From NCBI RefSeq assembly GCF_019059575.1, contig NW_024881825.1, positions 600,459 to 664,458 on the forward strand: DNA of 64,000 bases. Reading direction: 5' to 3'. The notes below the pieces were generated by a model, which was not told the origin of the DNA, searched no databases, and worked only from the letters and a program-made list of their open reading frames with translations. The position numbers were made by a program, and so were the translations under genes. Each line of letters opens with the position of its first letter. Position 1 is the stretch's first letter. Shown one piece after another: positions 36,301 through 47,293 of this stretch. Origin of the DNA: Amphibalanus amphitrite (lineage: Eukaryota > Arthropoda > Thecostraca > Balanomorpha > Balanidae).

Positions 36301-36819
36301 CAAAGGGCGATGACCGCCAATACACACTCCGTCGTTTGGTGCGCAGCCTGATAGGATGTAGATTATAGACGTCTCTGACCTGTTGTGACCCACTGTGACC
36401 TGTCCCTCTTTTCCACAGGTCGGTGTGTGATGTGCCGCCGCTGTGACCTGCTGTGACCCGCTGTGACCACTGACCCGACCCTCCCCCATAGGTCGATGCG
36501 TCATGTGCCGCCACTGCGACCTACTGTGACCTGCTGAGACCCCTGTGACCTAACCCCTCCCTCCCCCACAGGTCGGTGTGTCATGTGCCGCCGCTGCGAC
36601 CTGCTGTGACCTGCTGAGACCCCTGTGACCTGACCCCTCCCTCCCCCCCCCACAGGTCGGTGTGTGATGTGCCGCCGCTGCGACCTTCTGACGCCCGTCA
36701 GCTGGCCCATCTGCTGCAAGAACCACTTCCTGTGCTGTCGGCCCATCGCGCGCGCCTGCCAGTCCTGCAACGTCACGGAGCTCGTCTCGTTCTGCCAGGA
36801 CAAGTTCGGACGCTGCTAG
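24302..36819 (+). CDS. Small secreted cysteine-rich protein, family not recognised
   Basis: Four exons are supported. Exon 1 ends with AT at 24302-24303 before GTGAGT. The others are 27564-27684, 31221-31416 and 36656-36819 (TAG). Joining AT to the G at 27564 makes an ATG that opens a signal peptide (MSPLWISALCLALAAS). The product is then about 160 residues. Next come a short segment with one glycosylation sequon (NGTD) and an acidic Leu/Glu-rich helix-like stretch (residues about 42-85). A C-terminal domain follows with 14 cysteines, including CVMCRRC, ICCKNHFLCC, ACQSC and a final FGRC. The layout suggests a secreted, disulfide-rich factor or prohormone, but I cannot name a family. Exons 3 and 4 and their phases are firm. 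The split start is inferred, and an upstream coding exon remains possible. Decoy junction copies surround exons 2, 3 and 4. Confidence 0.7.
25342..26526. mobile_element. TTAA-flanked piggyBac-like non-autonomous element, copy 2
   Basis: TTAA at 25338-25341 and 26527-26530 bracket 1,185 bp beginning CCCGCGCCCTGCTGGG and ending CCGGGCGCGGG. The right end carries a second spaced terminal repeat (CAGCAGGGCG, about 28 bp inward). Both ends have a G-run/C-run hairpin. The interior is rich in AGGTCA/TGACCT hexamers and AT-rich filler, with no transposase frame. It lies in intron 1 of the cysteine-rich gene. Confidence 0.65.
27109..27550 (+). repeat. Minisatellite before exon 2 of the cysteine-rich gene
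   Basis: A unit of about 40 bp (CACCGTCCCCACAGCTCCGCCACCACCACTCCAGCCTCCT, with shorter variants) repeats about eleven times and ends 15 bp before the exon 2 acceptor. Each unit has a C-rich tract and a CACAG that could act as an acceptor. Its likeness to the real junction (GTTGCAG|GTCGCCGCTG) is weak, so derivation from that junction is only possible. The long proline/serine-rich frames here are products of the repeat. Confidence 0.75.
27632..27752 (+). repeat. Duplicated exon 2 end and donor of the cysteine-rich gene
   Basis: The last 51 bases of exon 2 plus the donor (GAGTACGGCCTCAAAG ... AACGGCACAGAC|GTGAGT) are repeated directly afterwards as GAGTACGGCCCCAAAG ... AACAGCACAGGC|GTGAGC (27695-27752). 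Both copies end in a good donor. Confidence 0.85.
27753..31100. other. Intron 2 of the cysteine-rich gene
   Basis: No gene is supported. It includes CpG-rich patches (28320-28760, 29960-30210). A 219-residue minus-strand frame at 29667-30326 has a cysteine-rich end (CKETCGQWCLNG), but I could not support it as an exon. Confidence 0.4.
31116..31240 (+). repeat. Duplicated acceptor of exon 3, cysteine-rich gene
   Basis: GGACGGCAG|GTGTTGATGGAAGACCGCA at 31119-31146 mimics the real junction CGGCCGACAG|GTGCTGATGGAGGACCGCA at 31211-31239. The decoy frame soon meets a stop (ACTTGGCTGATCTAA). Confidence 0.8.
31417..36400. other. Intron 3 of the cysteine-rich gene
   Basis: No exon is visible in this 5-kb intron. 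CpG-rich blocks at 32390-32660, 33780-34200 and 35230-36110 open long frames by composition. A run of 21 G lies at 35517-35537. Confidence 0.45.
36408..36700 (+). repeat. Four-fold array of the exon 4 acceptor, cysteine-rich gene
   Basis: Three copies of CCC(A)CA(C/T)AG|GTCG(G/A)TG(T/C)GT(G/C)ATGTGCCGCC(G/A)C precede the real junction at 36655/36656. They start after AG near 36418, 36491 and 36571, about 75-85 bp apart. All keep the acceptor and the codons for GRCVMCR. In each decoy the frame ends in TGA just after Asp-Leu-Leu. Only the last copy reads CTTCTGACG and continues to the full cysteine domain. Confidence 0.9.
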
Positions 36820-38413
36820 GCCCGGCGGCACGCCCCGCGCATACAGCGAGCTACAGGGGCTCGTAACGAGCTCACACCTCTGTCCGAGCTGGCAGAGCGC
36901 CGACGGTGGGTCCGCTGCTGTGGTCGAGCTCCACCTGAAGTCGGCGTGATTATGTGAGATATTCTCATCTCCAGCCGGCTTCAGTCACGACGCATATTCT
37001 CCGACTTAACTATAGACGGTTACGGTTGTCAAAATGCGCTTGAGGCGCAGACTTGAGTCGCCGATGAGAAAGTACTTCAGCCGCCCGTATCTTGAGTGCC
37101 CCTTGTCCGCTGCTGATCGCTAGCTGATAATTGGCATTTGCAATCTGATACGCACATATAGCTGAACCGGGCCCAGCTCAGCGGCGGTTCAGCTGATCGT
37201 GGGAGGACAGAAGGCCAAAATTCGAGGTGCCAAGTGACGTGCCGCTTTTGGCTGACCTGAGTTAGCTATCGTTTCAATTTCTTTTCAGCCCTTCGTGTAA
37301 CAATCATTTGAGCTTATTGGCAATCAAATTTCTACTTGCACCAAGTTCATTCGAAGTGCCTAAAGTCGCATACAACATGTCGAACAACTAAAACTAGGCC
37401 CGTAACTCTGATGATGTTTAGCTGTAAGACGATGTAGATCTGTCGTGATATTTATTGTCTGTGTGCTCGTGCCGTCTCTGAGAGTGAACTCCGTCGGCCT
37501 CTAAGGCACGAGTTCCGTCCAGTGACCTGTCGTGGATCGCAGAGTGCGTGTCCTGTGCGTTACATGGTTCAGTAGTCAGTGCGGCACAGCACAATACACA
37601 TGTGACAGGAGAACGGTGGTGTGTTGCTGCTCCGGCCAACGTTCAGAGTCGAACACGGATCCCATTGTTCGATACCGACCCTTCATAGACGCGCCGCACA
37701 CTGAACTGATAAGTTTCTCCCGCCGTATGGGAAGTCTCAACAGCCGTTTACACAATGAAACTGGCGGAGCGCGCTGCCAGACGCACCACTGCCCGAGCCA
37801 CCAGCGTCCAGCCGTGGCTGGTGGCTGGTCCGACGGCACGGCTGGTGCCCGAGTCACCAGCCGTGGCGTGGGATGCGGCCCATCCCGACGGCAGGGCCCC
37901 ACCCACCTACCCGCTAAAGCCACCCTTCCCCTGCCATCCCCGGCCCGGGTCGGAGCTCAGTGGCCACGGGCGCTGCACGCACGCACCACCTGTGTTTGAG
38001 GCGGTGACGGACCGCCCGCGACCCGACCGAGGTCACGGACCATCAGCCGATAACCGTGACCAAATGTCACGTGACGGTGCTGATGGTGAGGCGTTAGTCA
38101 CGTGACTGGAGGGAATAGGTCCGCAGGCGTGCCGCGTGATGCCTCTTGGGGCCGGCCACGGCCGTGTCGAATATCCCGATTTCACTGTGACCTATCGCGT
38201 GTGATTGGTGTTCCGTCCCCTAAATGATGCACCGTTTGTTGGGCTGAGCCACTACAACTCACGCCTCTTCTTTCCTCCGCGCTCTTCCCCTCTCCATGCA
38301 CCTCTCCATACCTCAAACAATGCGATCACATTTCGTACAGCCTGTATTACATGTCTCCCTCCCCTCCCACCCACAGTGAGTCCCCTCCCCCGTCCCCCCG
38401 CGGTACCCCTCCC
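36820..38413. other. Intergenic region between convergent genes
   Basis: This 1.6-kb stretch separates the 3' ends of the cysteine-rich gene (+) and PSMG1 (-). I see no gene and no obvious polyadenylation signal for either. Confidence 0.4.
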
Positions 38414-41400
38414 TCACATGTAGATGTGCGGCGCGTCGGCCGGGGGCCGGGTCGGCCGCGGCCTCAGGTCACCCACTGCCGGCACCACGGCCGACAGGGC
38501 GCCGTGCAGGGCGGCAGCCGTCTCGGCGTCCGGCCGCAGCGCAGACGTGTAGAGCATCAGCAGACAGGCGGCGCGGCGGGCCAGGCAGCACCGACTCAAC
38601 ACTGTGGAGAGGAGAGGAAGCTGTCAGTGGGAGGAGGCAATCAGCAGACAGGCGGCGCGGCGGGCCACAGCAGCACCGGCTCAACACTGCGGAGAGGAGG
38701 GAAACTGTCAGTGGGAGGGGGCAGTCAGCAGACAGGCGGCGCGGGCAGCACCGACTCAACACTGTGGAAAAAGGGACAGTCTGAGGGAGGCAGACAGGCA
38801 GCACCGACTCAACACTGCGGAGAGGAGAGGGAGAGGCAGTCAGCAGATAGGCGGCGCGGCGGGCCAGGCAGCAGCGGCTCAACACTGTGGCGGAGATATG
38901 GGACGGTCAGTGGACGGGGAGCGGGCAATCAGTTCATTGGGAGGGTGACGGTCGGTGGGAGGGGTGTCAGTGTCTGCGCAAAACGGCCGAACTCGCCACA
39001 ATAGCAAACTCGACAACTCTGCTGCCACGGCGCGGTGGGCGGTACGAGCGACCATCCTCAGAGAGTGGCTGAATGGATACAGTAGACATAAATAAACCAC
39101 GAGAGAAGACAGGGGCATTTGTGATACAAAAGGAACGCGTGAAACGCTGACCGCTGCTAAACGGACCGACTCGCTGGTGTCAAAGAACAGAACACAGACG
39201 ACGGGGTCCGCACAACCCGACCCCCCCCCCCCCGCCGCCAGTCAGCAATAGCCGGCAGTCAGCGACTGTCGACGGTTGTCTGTCTGTTGGAGAGTCGTGG
39301 CCAGACCACACGCCGCTATCGATGTGTCTGGGTGAATATCACGCCACATAAGTCACGCCGCGAAAGGTCACGAGGCAGCCCACCGGTCTTCAGATCGACA
39401 CTGGGCGTGAAGTACAGGGTGCGGCGGCACGCCATAAACTGTCTGCGTGCCGCTCGAGAGCGCAGTCGTGCATCCGCCCGCGGCGAGCACCGCTGTGGCA
39501 ACTCGGGCGCGACCGGGCCAGTTCTGGTTCACATGCATATTCAGCGGCGGCGGCACCGGGATCAGGGCCGACCAAACGCGTTACTCCTGCGCCAAACGAC
39601 CACGATCTGGCCCAGACTCGGGCCGGGGCTCCAATCGCCGCCGGGCCCGAGATAGGACCCGGCCTCGGCCAAGGTCGGCGCCCGGCCGGCCGGCCCGTCC
39701 TCCCGGCCTGGGAACCGCCGCCGCCGCCCCCGCCGGGTTCCAGGGCGGCAGCCGCCGGCCGCCGTCACCGGCCCACCACCGCGGTACTTTACTGACGCCG
39801 TCCACGGGCCCGCCCACGAACACAAATAACTCGCGGCTCGAATATGATCGATCATAGTCGCGCCGGGCCCGTCAGAGACGACCGTGGCGTAACCTGCCGG
39901 CCCGCGGCGCTCGGCGTATCAGTTTGTTCCAGCTGACCTCTGGGGCACCGCCGCCGGGTAGTCGCATCAAATGATCGATAGCTGTCAGCCGGTGGCTTTA
40001 CCAACAGACTGCCAGCAACAAAACTGTCACCGTGCGCCTTGGCCGGTGTATTTGCCAATTCCTCGGGTTCAAACGGTACCTATCCGAAATATTTTGCTCA
40101 TTGGCGATTGCCAATTATTAATGCCAAAGAAAATGAATTAATTAATGGATGCTGGAATGAATGGAGCCAAGTTTCCGTAATATTCCGCTGGACTGCAGCA
40201 CAAGCGTACGAAGACGCATACCTACATACATAGATGAGCTCAAAGTTTAATTACCTATAGGTACTGCTGGTTACTATAACCGCATGAATGTGGGTATGAT
40301 CAATCTACAGAGCCGAGTGGGCAAATACGAGATAAATAAAACAAATGACTGATATAATTCGGAAGCACTGAAGGATATCCCCTGGCGGCGACGTTTTAAG
40401 TTTTTTTTTTTTGTCGATCGGTCTGTCCCATCGCGTTCTAGCACACTGTATCCCAGATGTCACAGCACGCTAGCTCGAGAGCGAGACATTCACATGAGGA
40501 GCCCAGCCTGCATGCACTCTAAGCAGCCTCAGGCCATATCGCGCCGCGGATCCCCTGACGTGACCAGATTGGCAGCTTTGCTGGCGGATGCACCCATCCC
40601 AGACCGGTTATCCCGCCTCCATTCGATGGCCCTGTGGCCCGACATCTGTTCAGAGCGCGAGGCGGCGCCGGGGCTCAGCACGCGCCCGGACTGACAGATG
40701 AGCGTCACAAATCGGGCTGGCTGCGGGCCAGCGGAGCCGGACGGGCGGCGACAGGGGCGAGTGGAGGATGGGAGGCCCAGCCCCAGACACCCGGCTCCGG
40801 CAACCGACAGATAATGGAAGAGTTCAGTGGGACGGGCCCGGACGTATCAGCTGATATATAATTGAACTGACAATGTTATCATGAATGATGGGAAATGTGA
40901 TGAGATGGTGCGAATGCAAGGCACATTGAGATAACAGCAAATGCGCCTACGAAAGTGTATGACGAGAGAAAAATATTTGTCTTATCTACAGCGTCTCATT
41001 GGGCATATAGGGCCTTGATTGGGCCCACGGCCGCGTGTCGAGCTTAGTGGCTGAGTCATTCGTCTCCTGCGGCCCCGTCCTGCAGTTCCATGAAGTGTTG
41101 GCAGGCATCCCAACCAGTTGCCATGGTGACCAAGTGTTATGACTCCGTCTGCGGCTGTGTTTCCATGACGACAACATTCGCAGTGAGCAAACAGTGAATC
41201 ACAGACACTGACACCCGAGGATATTCATCGCCTAAACTTGACCTAAACCTCGGAGCAACATACTGCCACGTATCATCGTGGTTACGATGAGATCGGGTTG
41301 AATTGGGGCAAATGGGTAACCAAGCATCATATTACTTTGTCATACATTGGGAAGGCACTGATGATCCTGCTGCAACGGCCAAAAGTAGACCGACCCCGAA

Positions 41401-44400
41401 CTCCACCGTCCCAAAACTGCTCCGTTTCAACTCCACCCCCCCCCCCACACGATTCCGCTCCGGCCAAGTTCTTTTCTATGTCCAACGAAGCCTACCGAAG
41501 GCTGTCAGCAGCGGAAACCAGGGCGATGCCAAAAACTTGGATATCATACTGTCTTCGAAATGATTCAGATTCAGCGAGCGGAAGGAAATGAATAAGACAT
41601 TGGCCGGCGTTCGGAAGTGGTGATTCACTTTCCGCTAATCCTTTTCAAACGTGTTTAACGACACAAACGACTCCGTCCTGTACCATTTCACTCGGCTACG
41701 ACAGCCGCAAAGTACCGACACCGGCTCACCACCAGTCACACCGGACGACCGAATATCTGCCCCGCCCCGCCCCGTCACTGAGCCCCCGGGTCACTACCCC
41801 CGGCTCAGCGCGCCGGCCAGCGGCCACGGCCCGCGGCCCGCACCCACCTCAACTGTCGGCAGCGATCAGCTCGCTGGCCTTTTTGACGTACGCCTCCATG
41901 GCGGCCTCCTTGGTCATGCCCTTCTTGCCGCTCCAGGCGTCCCACTTGGCCTTGCCCTTGAAGTCGAGCATGCCGGGTCGGTCCGTGTTGACGTCGCCCA
42001 CGGTGCCCTGCTTGAAGAGAGCGTAGATCTCCAGCATGTCCGCGTCGGACGGCCGCGTCTTCAGCTTGGTCACGTCCTCGGACGCCTTCTTGAAGTCATC
42101 CTCGAGGCCCATGGCGGCGGCGGCGGCGGGTCTCGGACCGGGACACGGACGGGTGACGCGCTATCGAGCGGCACTGGCCAACTGACGGCGCGGCGGCGGC
42201 CACTGACGCCGATCGATGGCGGCTGACACACGCGAGCTCCGCCGGCGGCCCGGACCCTGTTTATTTATACACGGCAGATACGACACGGCAGTGACACGCG
42301 CGTGGGGAGGGGACACTGGGGAGCGGAGGCCGACGGACGACGGACGGGGCACGGAGGGCGGCACCCGGCACGGCAGCAGTGGCGTGAGGCACGCCGCGTG
42401 ACGTCACTGACCGGTCCCCGGCGCATGCGCAGCACGGTAAACACCACGTGGTCAGACGGCGGCTCTAGCCGTCCAGACACGTGAATGGATGGGCCTGCTG
42501 GACCGGTGCCGCAGGGGCGCCGCCAGCACAACATATCGCGGAGAACTGGTGACGGAAAGACAGATGATTTCATTCTTTCTTCAGGCCGGGAAAACGCACT
42601 TTTAGCCTATTTTCATCATCCACCGCTTCGTCACGGGTTTGCTCCGCCAACTGGCCCCCTCAATGACGAGTAAAAACTCCGCACCCGGGTCGCTGACCGG
42701 CCGCCCCGGCAAAAAGCGTCACTATTCGAATCTGAGGCTGCATGTGTAGACGGCAGGCCGAGCGTCCCCCGCCGACTCCGACTTCCGCTGGGGTAGGACA
42801 GTAGCAGCGACACAAGCAGTGTGCATCGAGTCATGGACAGAGATCGCGCAACACGCCCGTGGACGTCCACCTTTCGGCGTATTTCATGGGCGATAAAGCA
42901 ACGCGCAGTCGCACGGTCGGTAGGGGCCATGCCGTCGCGTCGTCATTAGAGTTGCGCACGATGAATAACCTTCAGAAGTCGTTTTCAATTTAATTGACCT
43001 TTTTTCTATTCAAGTAGCGAAGTAATCTTGGCCGTTGCCCCATACCCACGCTCCACCCCGCATAATGCATCCTGTAGAAAACGTTGTGACATCTTCGCTA
43101 TCATATTCCATATTTCATCTGCAGTCTTCATAATCAATCATAAATCGGTAAGTCAACAGGTCACATACATTTTGGGTCAGGTCGAAGGTCAGGTCATCAA
43201 GGGTCATTCTCTCGATTTTCATCTTGGACGAATCGGTTCATAGCTCGTAATTTAGCCAACGCGCCGGGTAGAACTAGAGCTAGAGCAAAAAAAAAACAAA
43301 AAAAAAACACTAGACGGCTTTTTGTAGTTCGCTTGCTAAAGAGCACTCATATTTCACCCGGGGTCAAAAGTTAAGTATCCATATGTAGGTTTGCAATCCA
43401 CGACCACATTTTCGTTGAAAACATCAGCAGTTACGTTCCACACTAAGCTTCATTAACTATGTTGATTTAACTGACACCGCGTTTCTCTTGTCAAGACGCG
43501 ACCAGCGAGCTAGTTTGATTTGACCTTAAAAATGTCACCTCGAAAATTTGCCCAAAGGGCAAGATCATGACCTGACCGTAAAGTTTGCTGCATATCAGTC
43601 GAACCATATCGTCGTACTGAATATATTCAATGTGTTTTCATCGCTTCAGCATGTCTGTATCAAAAGTTGTTGCATCCCTCTCCAAGAAAAAAGGACTTCT
43701 TGTGTACCTTCCTAGCGCCCGATGAGCTCTGAGTAATAGGGTAGGGTAGGGTCATCGGATCAATTTTCCGTTTAAACTGTCGATATTGATCTGCTTTACG
43801 ATGTTTGGGTGCAAGAATATTTTGATAGATTTCACATAACGAGGAGGCGGTTGATGATGACACATATCGATGGTAGACTTTTGTACTGAGTTGTCAGCGT
43901 GAAGATCCGTATCGACTGACCTGCGGCCGGCGTGCCTTTGACCACGTTGGGAGGCTCCAAAGATGTGAGCAAGGGCGGCAGCTTACACTGGCTGGTGGCC
44001 AAACAGCGAACCAGCAGTGACGGCCGCTCCTCATAGGGGGCAGCACTGCTCAGGTACTCTGCCAGCGGCGCCGAGCCGAGCGCCACCACTCTGGTAGCAC
44101 CCTCGAACTGGCTCAGAACCTGAAACACGCACACGTTGCCTGACAAATGGGATACAGACCAGACTATATTAAGGTTCATGAAATCATGAACAGTCACCAT
44201 AACTATATAACAATTTGACGGCCGTGTGGGCCCGTCCCTGTCGCCACCCGCCGTCTCTGGGCCCGTCCCCCGCAGCCATCTCCTGTCTCTTCCGCCACCC
44301 ACCGTTCCTGTGCCTGTCCCCCGCCGTCTCTGTGGCTGCTGTGGCTGTCTTCACCCCCCCCTCACCACCACCACCACCCACCGTCTCTGAACTCGTTCTC

Positions 44401-45642
44401 CCGCCATCCACCGTCTCTGAGCCCGTCCCCCACCGCCACCCACCGTCTCTGAGCCCGTCCCCCCCGCCAACCACCGTCTCTGAGCCCGTCCCCTCCCCAA
44501 CCGGCAACCAACGTCTCTGAGCCCGTCCCCTCCCCAACCACCGTCTCTGAGCCCGTCCCCTCCCCAACCACCGTCTCTGAGCCCGTCCCCTCCCCACCCA
44601 CCCTCTCGAACCATCCCCTGCCGCCACCCACCGCCTCTGAGCCCGTCCCCCACCGCCACCCACCGTCTCTGAGCCCGTCCCCACCGCCACCCATCGTCTC
44701 TGAGCCCGTCCCCCACCGCCACCCACCGTCTCTGAGCCCGTCCCCCCCGCGACCCACCGTCTCAGCCAGCCAGTAGTGGTGGTCGTCGGCCAGGACGGAG
44801 TCGCAGCGCGCCACACAGGTCCGCGGACCGAGCCGGTACAGCCGGGCGGCCGGCGCCGGTCGGCGGAGCGCGTCACCGTCCGGCTCGGAACGCCGGGCGA
44901 GCTCCACAGTGGCCAGCAGAGGGCAGTCGGCCGGCAGCAGACAGTCCACGTACGCTGTGGGAGCGACGGGGTTGGTGTCAGCAGTTGGTGACAGGGGCAA
45001 AGAGTGGGCCGAGCTCTGGAAAATTAAGTACCTCAAGTGTTTTATCCCCTATTCAACTAAAAAAGCCATGTGGTAAAATGCTTTAATCTGCAGCTTATTC
45101 TATGAAATTGAGTACATAGCTCTATTATCACAGCTCACCAGGAATGCTGGAACTAAATACTACCAGCAGGCTTCTCCATCTGACTTTGAAATAATACAAA
45201 TGGCTAGCCCCTTACCTGTTGCAAAATGACCACAAGCAAGGATCACAGTGTCAGCAGACAGATTCCCTTCCTCACTTGAGAAGGTAATTGTAAAGGGATT
45301 GCTGAAAAAGAGCAGAATGACACCAATTATTAGCTGACAGCATAATTATCAGGGAATAATTTCATGTCAACTGAACCAGTGAACACCAAACCAGGATAAC
45401 TGAGCCACAGGAAATTCAGCCAGGCACCAGCCCATTGCCTCTGCTGCAATTCCTTGCAGTCTGACTATTAGGGTAGGGTGGACCATCATGACTGATGTTT
45501 CTCCATGTCATCGGGCTCATCATGGTCATTGGTCATGTTCACCGCTCACCTACCTGAAGTCATGTGTTGCTTCTTCATCATCCTCTGCATCATTGTAGGC
45601 TCTATTTGTAACTGGCAAAACTTCACCAAAGAATGTCGCCAT
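38414..45642 (-). CDS. PSMG1: Proteasome assembly chaperone 1
   Basis: Five exons on the minus strand join in frame: 45642-45554, 45301-45216, 44954-44758, 44119-43921 and 38601-38414. The product is 252 residues; the human protein has 288. The start [10 protein letters not shown] matches the vertebrate N terminus. An acidic stretch follows (NDAEDDEE). Later matches are [11 protein letters not shown] and [20 protein letters not shown]1 pairs with PSMG2 in the cytosol to assemble the 20S alpha ring. The C terminus IYM keeps the HbYX-type tail of this chaperone, which docks in alpha-subunit pockets. Introns are short except the last (5.3 kb), which contains a separate acyl-CoA-binding protein gene on the same strand. 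The donor of exon 3 and the acceptor of exon 5 are each flanked by arrays of junction copies. Confidence 0.92.
38602..38900 (-). repeat. Five-fold array of the PSMG1 exon 5 acceptor
   Basis: On the minus strand the junction CTCC(A/G)CAG|TGTTGAG(T/C)CGGTGCTGCC recurs at about 38690, 38763, 38819 and 38888 upstream of the real one (38602/38601). The longer copies also carry the following exon bases GCCCGCCGCGCCGCCTGTCTGCTGA. Spacing is about 55-90 bp. The nearest copies retain a pyrimidine-rich tract and AG. Confidence 0.88.
38901..41848. other. PSMG1 intron 4, distal part
   Basis: No gene is visible. 39280-39960 is strongly CpG-rich and opens long frames on both strands by composition. C-runs lie near 39220 and 41438. 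The rest is AT-rich and unremarkable. Confidence 0.4.
41849..42112 (-). CDS. DBI: Acyl-CoA-binding protein
   Basis: A single uninterrupted frame of 87 residues, the usual family length. Landmarks are [17 protein letters not shown], the signature [18 protein letters not shown], and [10 protein letters not shown], which carries the conserved Lys/Trp acyl-CoA contacts. Cytosolic ACBP binds medium- and long-chain acyl-CoA esters and shuttles them to lipid-metabolic enzymes. The start sits in a strong context (GCCGCCATGG) after a GCC run. A TATAAATA box lies about 150 bp upstream on the same strand. The gene lies wholly inside PSMG1 intron 4, on the same strand, with no intron of its own. It could be a retrocopy that gained a promoter, but the intact frame and TATA box favour a working gene. 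Confidence 0.93.
   Translation of the reverse strand: MGLEDDFKKASEDVTKLKTRPSDADMLEIYALFKQGTVGDVNTDRPGMLDFKGKAKWDAWSGKKGMTKEAAMEAYVKKASELIAADS
42262..42269 (-). promoter_or_regulatory. TATA box of the acyl-CoA-binding protein gene
   Basis: TATAAATA on the minus strand lies 150 bp before the ATG at 42112. A TSS about 30 bp downstream would leave a GC-rich 5' UTR of roughly 120 bp. It stands out against a GC-rich surround. Confidence 0.55.
42270..43920. other. PSMG1 intron 4, proximal part
   Basis: No exon is seen. 43160-43760 has AGGTCA-type hexamers (GGTCAGGTCGAAGGTCAGGTCA) and GGGTAGGGTAGGG and may be a decayed relative of the TTAA elements. Its ends cannot be recognised. Confidence 0.35.
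44240..44763 (-). repeat. Array of the PSMG1 exon 3 donor
   Basis: On the minus strand the exon end and donor (GGCTGAGACG|GTGGGTCGCGGGGG) are followed by about 12-14 copies of GGGCTCAGAGACG|GTGGGTGGCGGTGGGG, a unit of about 30 bp. Each has a GTGGGT donor-like site. Copies decay towards 44240. Long glycine/arginine-rich frames here are products of the repeat. Confidence 0.88.
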
Positions 45643-47290
45643 CTCCTGATAATGACAGACTGTTACATACATTGCCGACACAACAGACAACACAAACAAT
45701 GGTTGCTTATTGATACTGAGTCAAGGACGGTGTTTCACGGGAGCTGCTAGCACGATGCCAGCACACTGGAGAATTTGGTTTCCATTGGGAACATTAGCAA
45801 AATCAGATGCTCCAATTTTGAGACTATACCACAACCAGGCCAGACTGGAAAATCAACAAACTACGCTGGGACGCCTCATGGAGCTAAGGCCTAAGGTGCC
45901 AAATTCAGCACTAAAGATTTTACGGCAAAATTTTAGCACAGCTTGCACTGAAAGTTGAAGTTTTTTTAGCCAAATTTGAATGTTTATACTTAATACCATT
46001 TAAGCTAGGCACATGAAAAATGCACATGCAGCCGTATCGATGCCAGAAATGTGAAAAGTTCGATAAAAAATAAGAAGCTGGTTAAAAAAGGCAAGTTGAT
46101 CTAGAATGCTTTTAAATAATTGTATCAGTATTAACGTGGCGAAGTAAAAAAAAATGAGCAGCATGAATGAATACCGTACATAAATCTTGCTAAAAAGTAA
46201 TACCCCTATACCTACACCCTGAAACGGACGATGATTTTGTTGGGCCTTGAAACGATTGTTTTCCAAATTATTTTCGATGACAATGAAACAAAACAAGCTG
46301 TTTCGTTGTTTGCGCCAGGAAGGTATGAAGCGCGGCAGAATCACAACTTAATAAGTGTAACAAAAACGCAGCAACTCTTATACTATTATAATATTTGGTA
46401 AGTTTTAGTCTTACAAGGACTGAAGCCTAATCTTACCTTTTTAACCCCATTTAGTGACCTAAAATCTACTAACCTTCAGCTTTACTGCCTAAAAAATAAA
46501 TTATATGAACCTTACACCTACGGATTTAAAGCTATCTACCTGAAAACTTCTGTCTAAATTTAGCTGCGTTTTTAAGTTATTCCTATATGATACATAACTG
46601 GCGCATGGTGAGATATGTTGCCGATTGCGCCAAAAAGCGCTAACCAACGTAACCAACCGAGGTTTCTAAAAAAAAGCTTTCTTAACATTTAATGAGTACA
46701 ATAAAAAGGAGCAAAAATAGATTTATGTATTTGCCCGTTCATCGGTGACCTTGATTATTCAAGTCATAACTCCCAAAGTCTAATCTCCACATGTGCTGGC
46801 CAGTTCGCAATCTGTAGGATCAGGGTTGTCGATTTCTCAAAATGGTTGGGGGTGCTCAACCCCTGCACCGGGTGAAAGATTGCAGCTTTGCCATGGGGCA
46901 CAACCGTACAAGGCATGGTTGGGTAATGGGTATCCCCATAAGGTACTAATAATCCCGGGATTTCCACTAATATTTCCCAAAGGTTGAACGTTCTTCAAAA
47001 TCATTCTGTTCGCCCTAGTACTTGGCTACCTCATTACATAAACATCTTTCCGAAAAAAGTCGTACATTTGCCGGCAGCTCGGCAGCAGCCCCAGCACCTC
47101 TGTAATAAGGTGACAGAAACCGATGACCGCGGTTAGCACCGGTGCAGCAGCCCCTGCGGTCCACAGGGGCGGACATTGCGCGGGAGGCAACGGTATAGCT
47201 AGGAGGCTCTGGCGTTAATCAGACGATCACAATAATCGCAAAAAAATGACAGGTGATCGCTTTTCGATATTTATGGGTTTACGATTTTCC
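45643..47290. other. Upstream region between PSMG1 and AMPK beta
   Basis: This AT-rich DNA should contain the PSMG1 promoter, and possibly an untranslated first exon of the divergent AMPK beta gene. No coding frame is supported. 46840-46960 has GGGGTGCTCAACCCC-like bits resembling old hAT-derived repeats. Confidence 0.4.
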
Positions 47291-47293
47291 TCA

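Noticed and set aside
44184-45036. Glycine/arginine-rich frames of 220-230 residues
   Set aside because: They are read-through of PSMG1 exon 3 into the donor-derived minisatellite. Only the part within 44758-44954 is real coding sequence.
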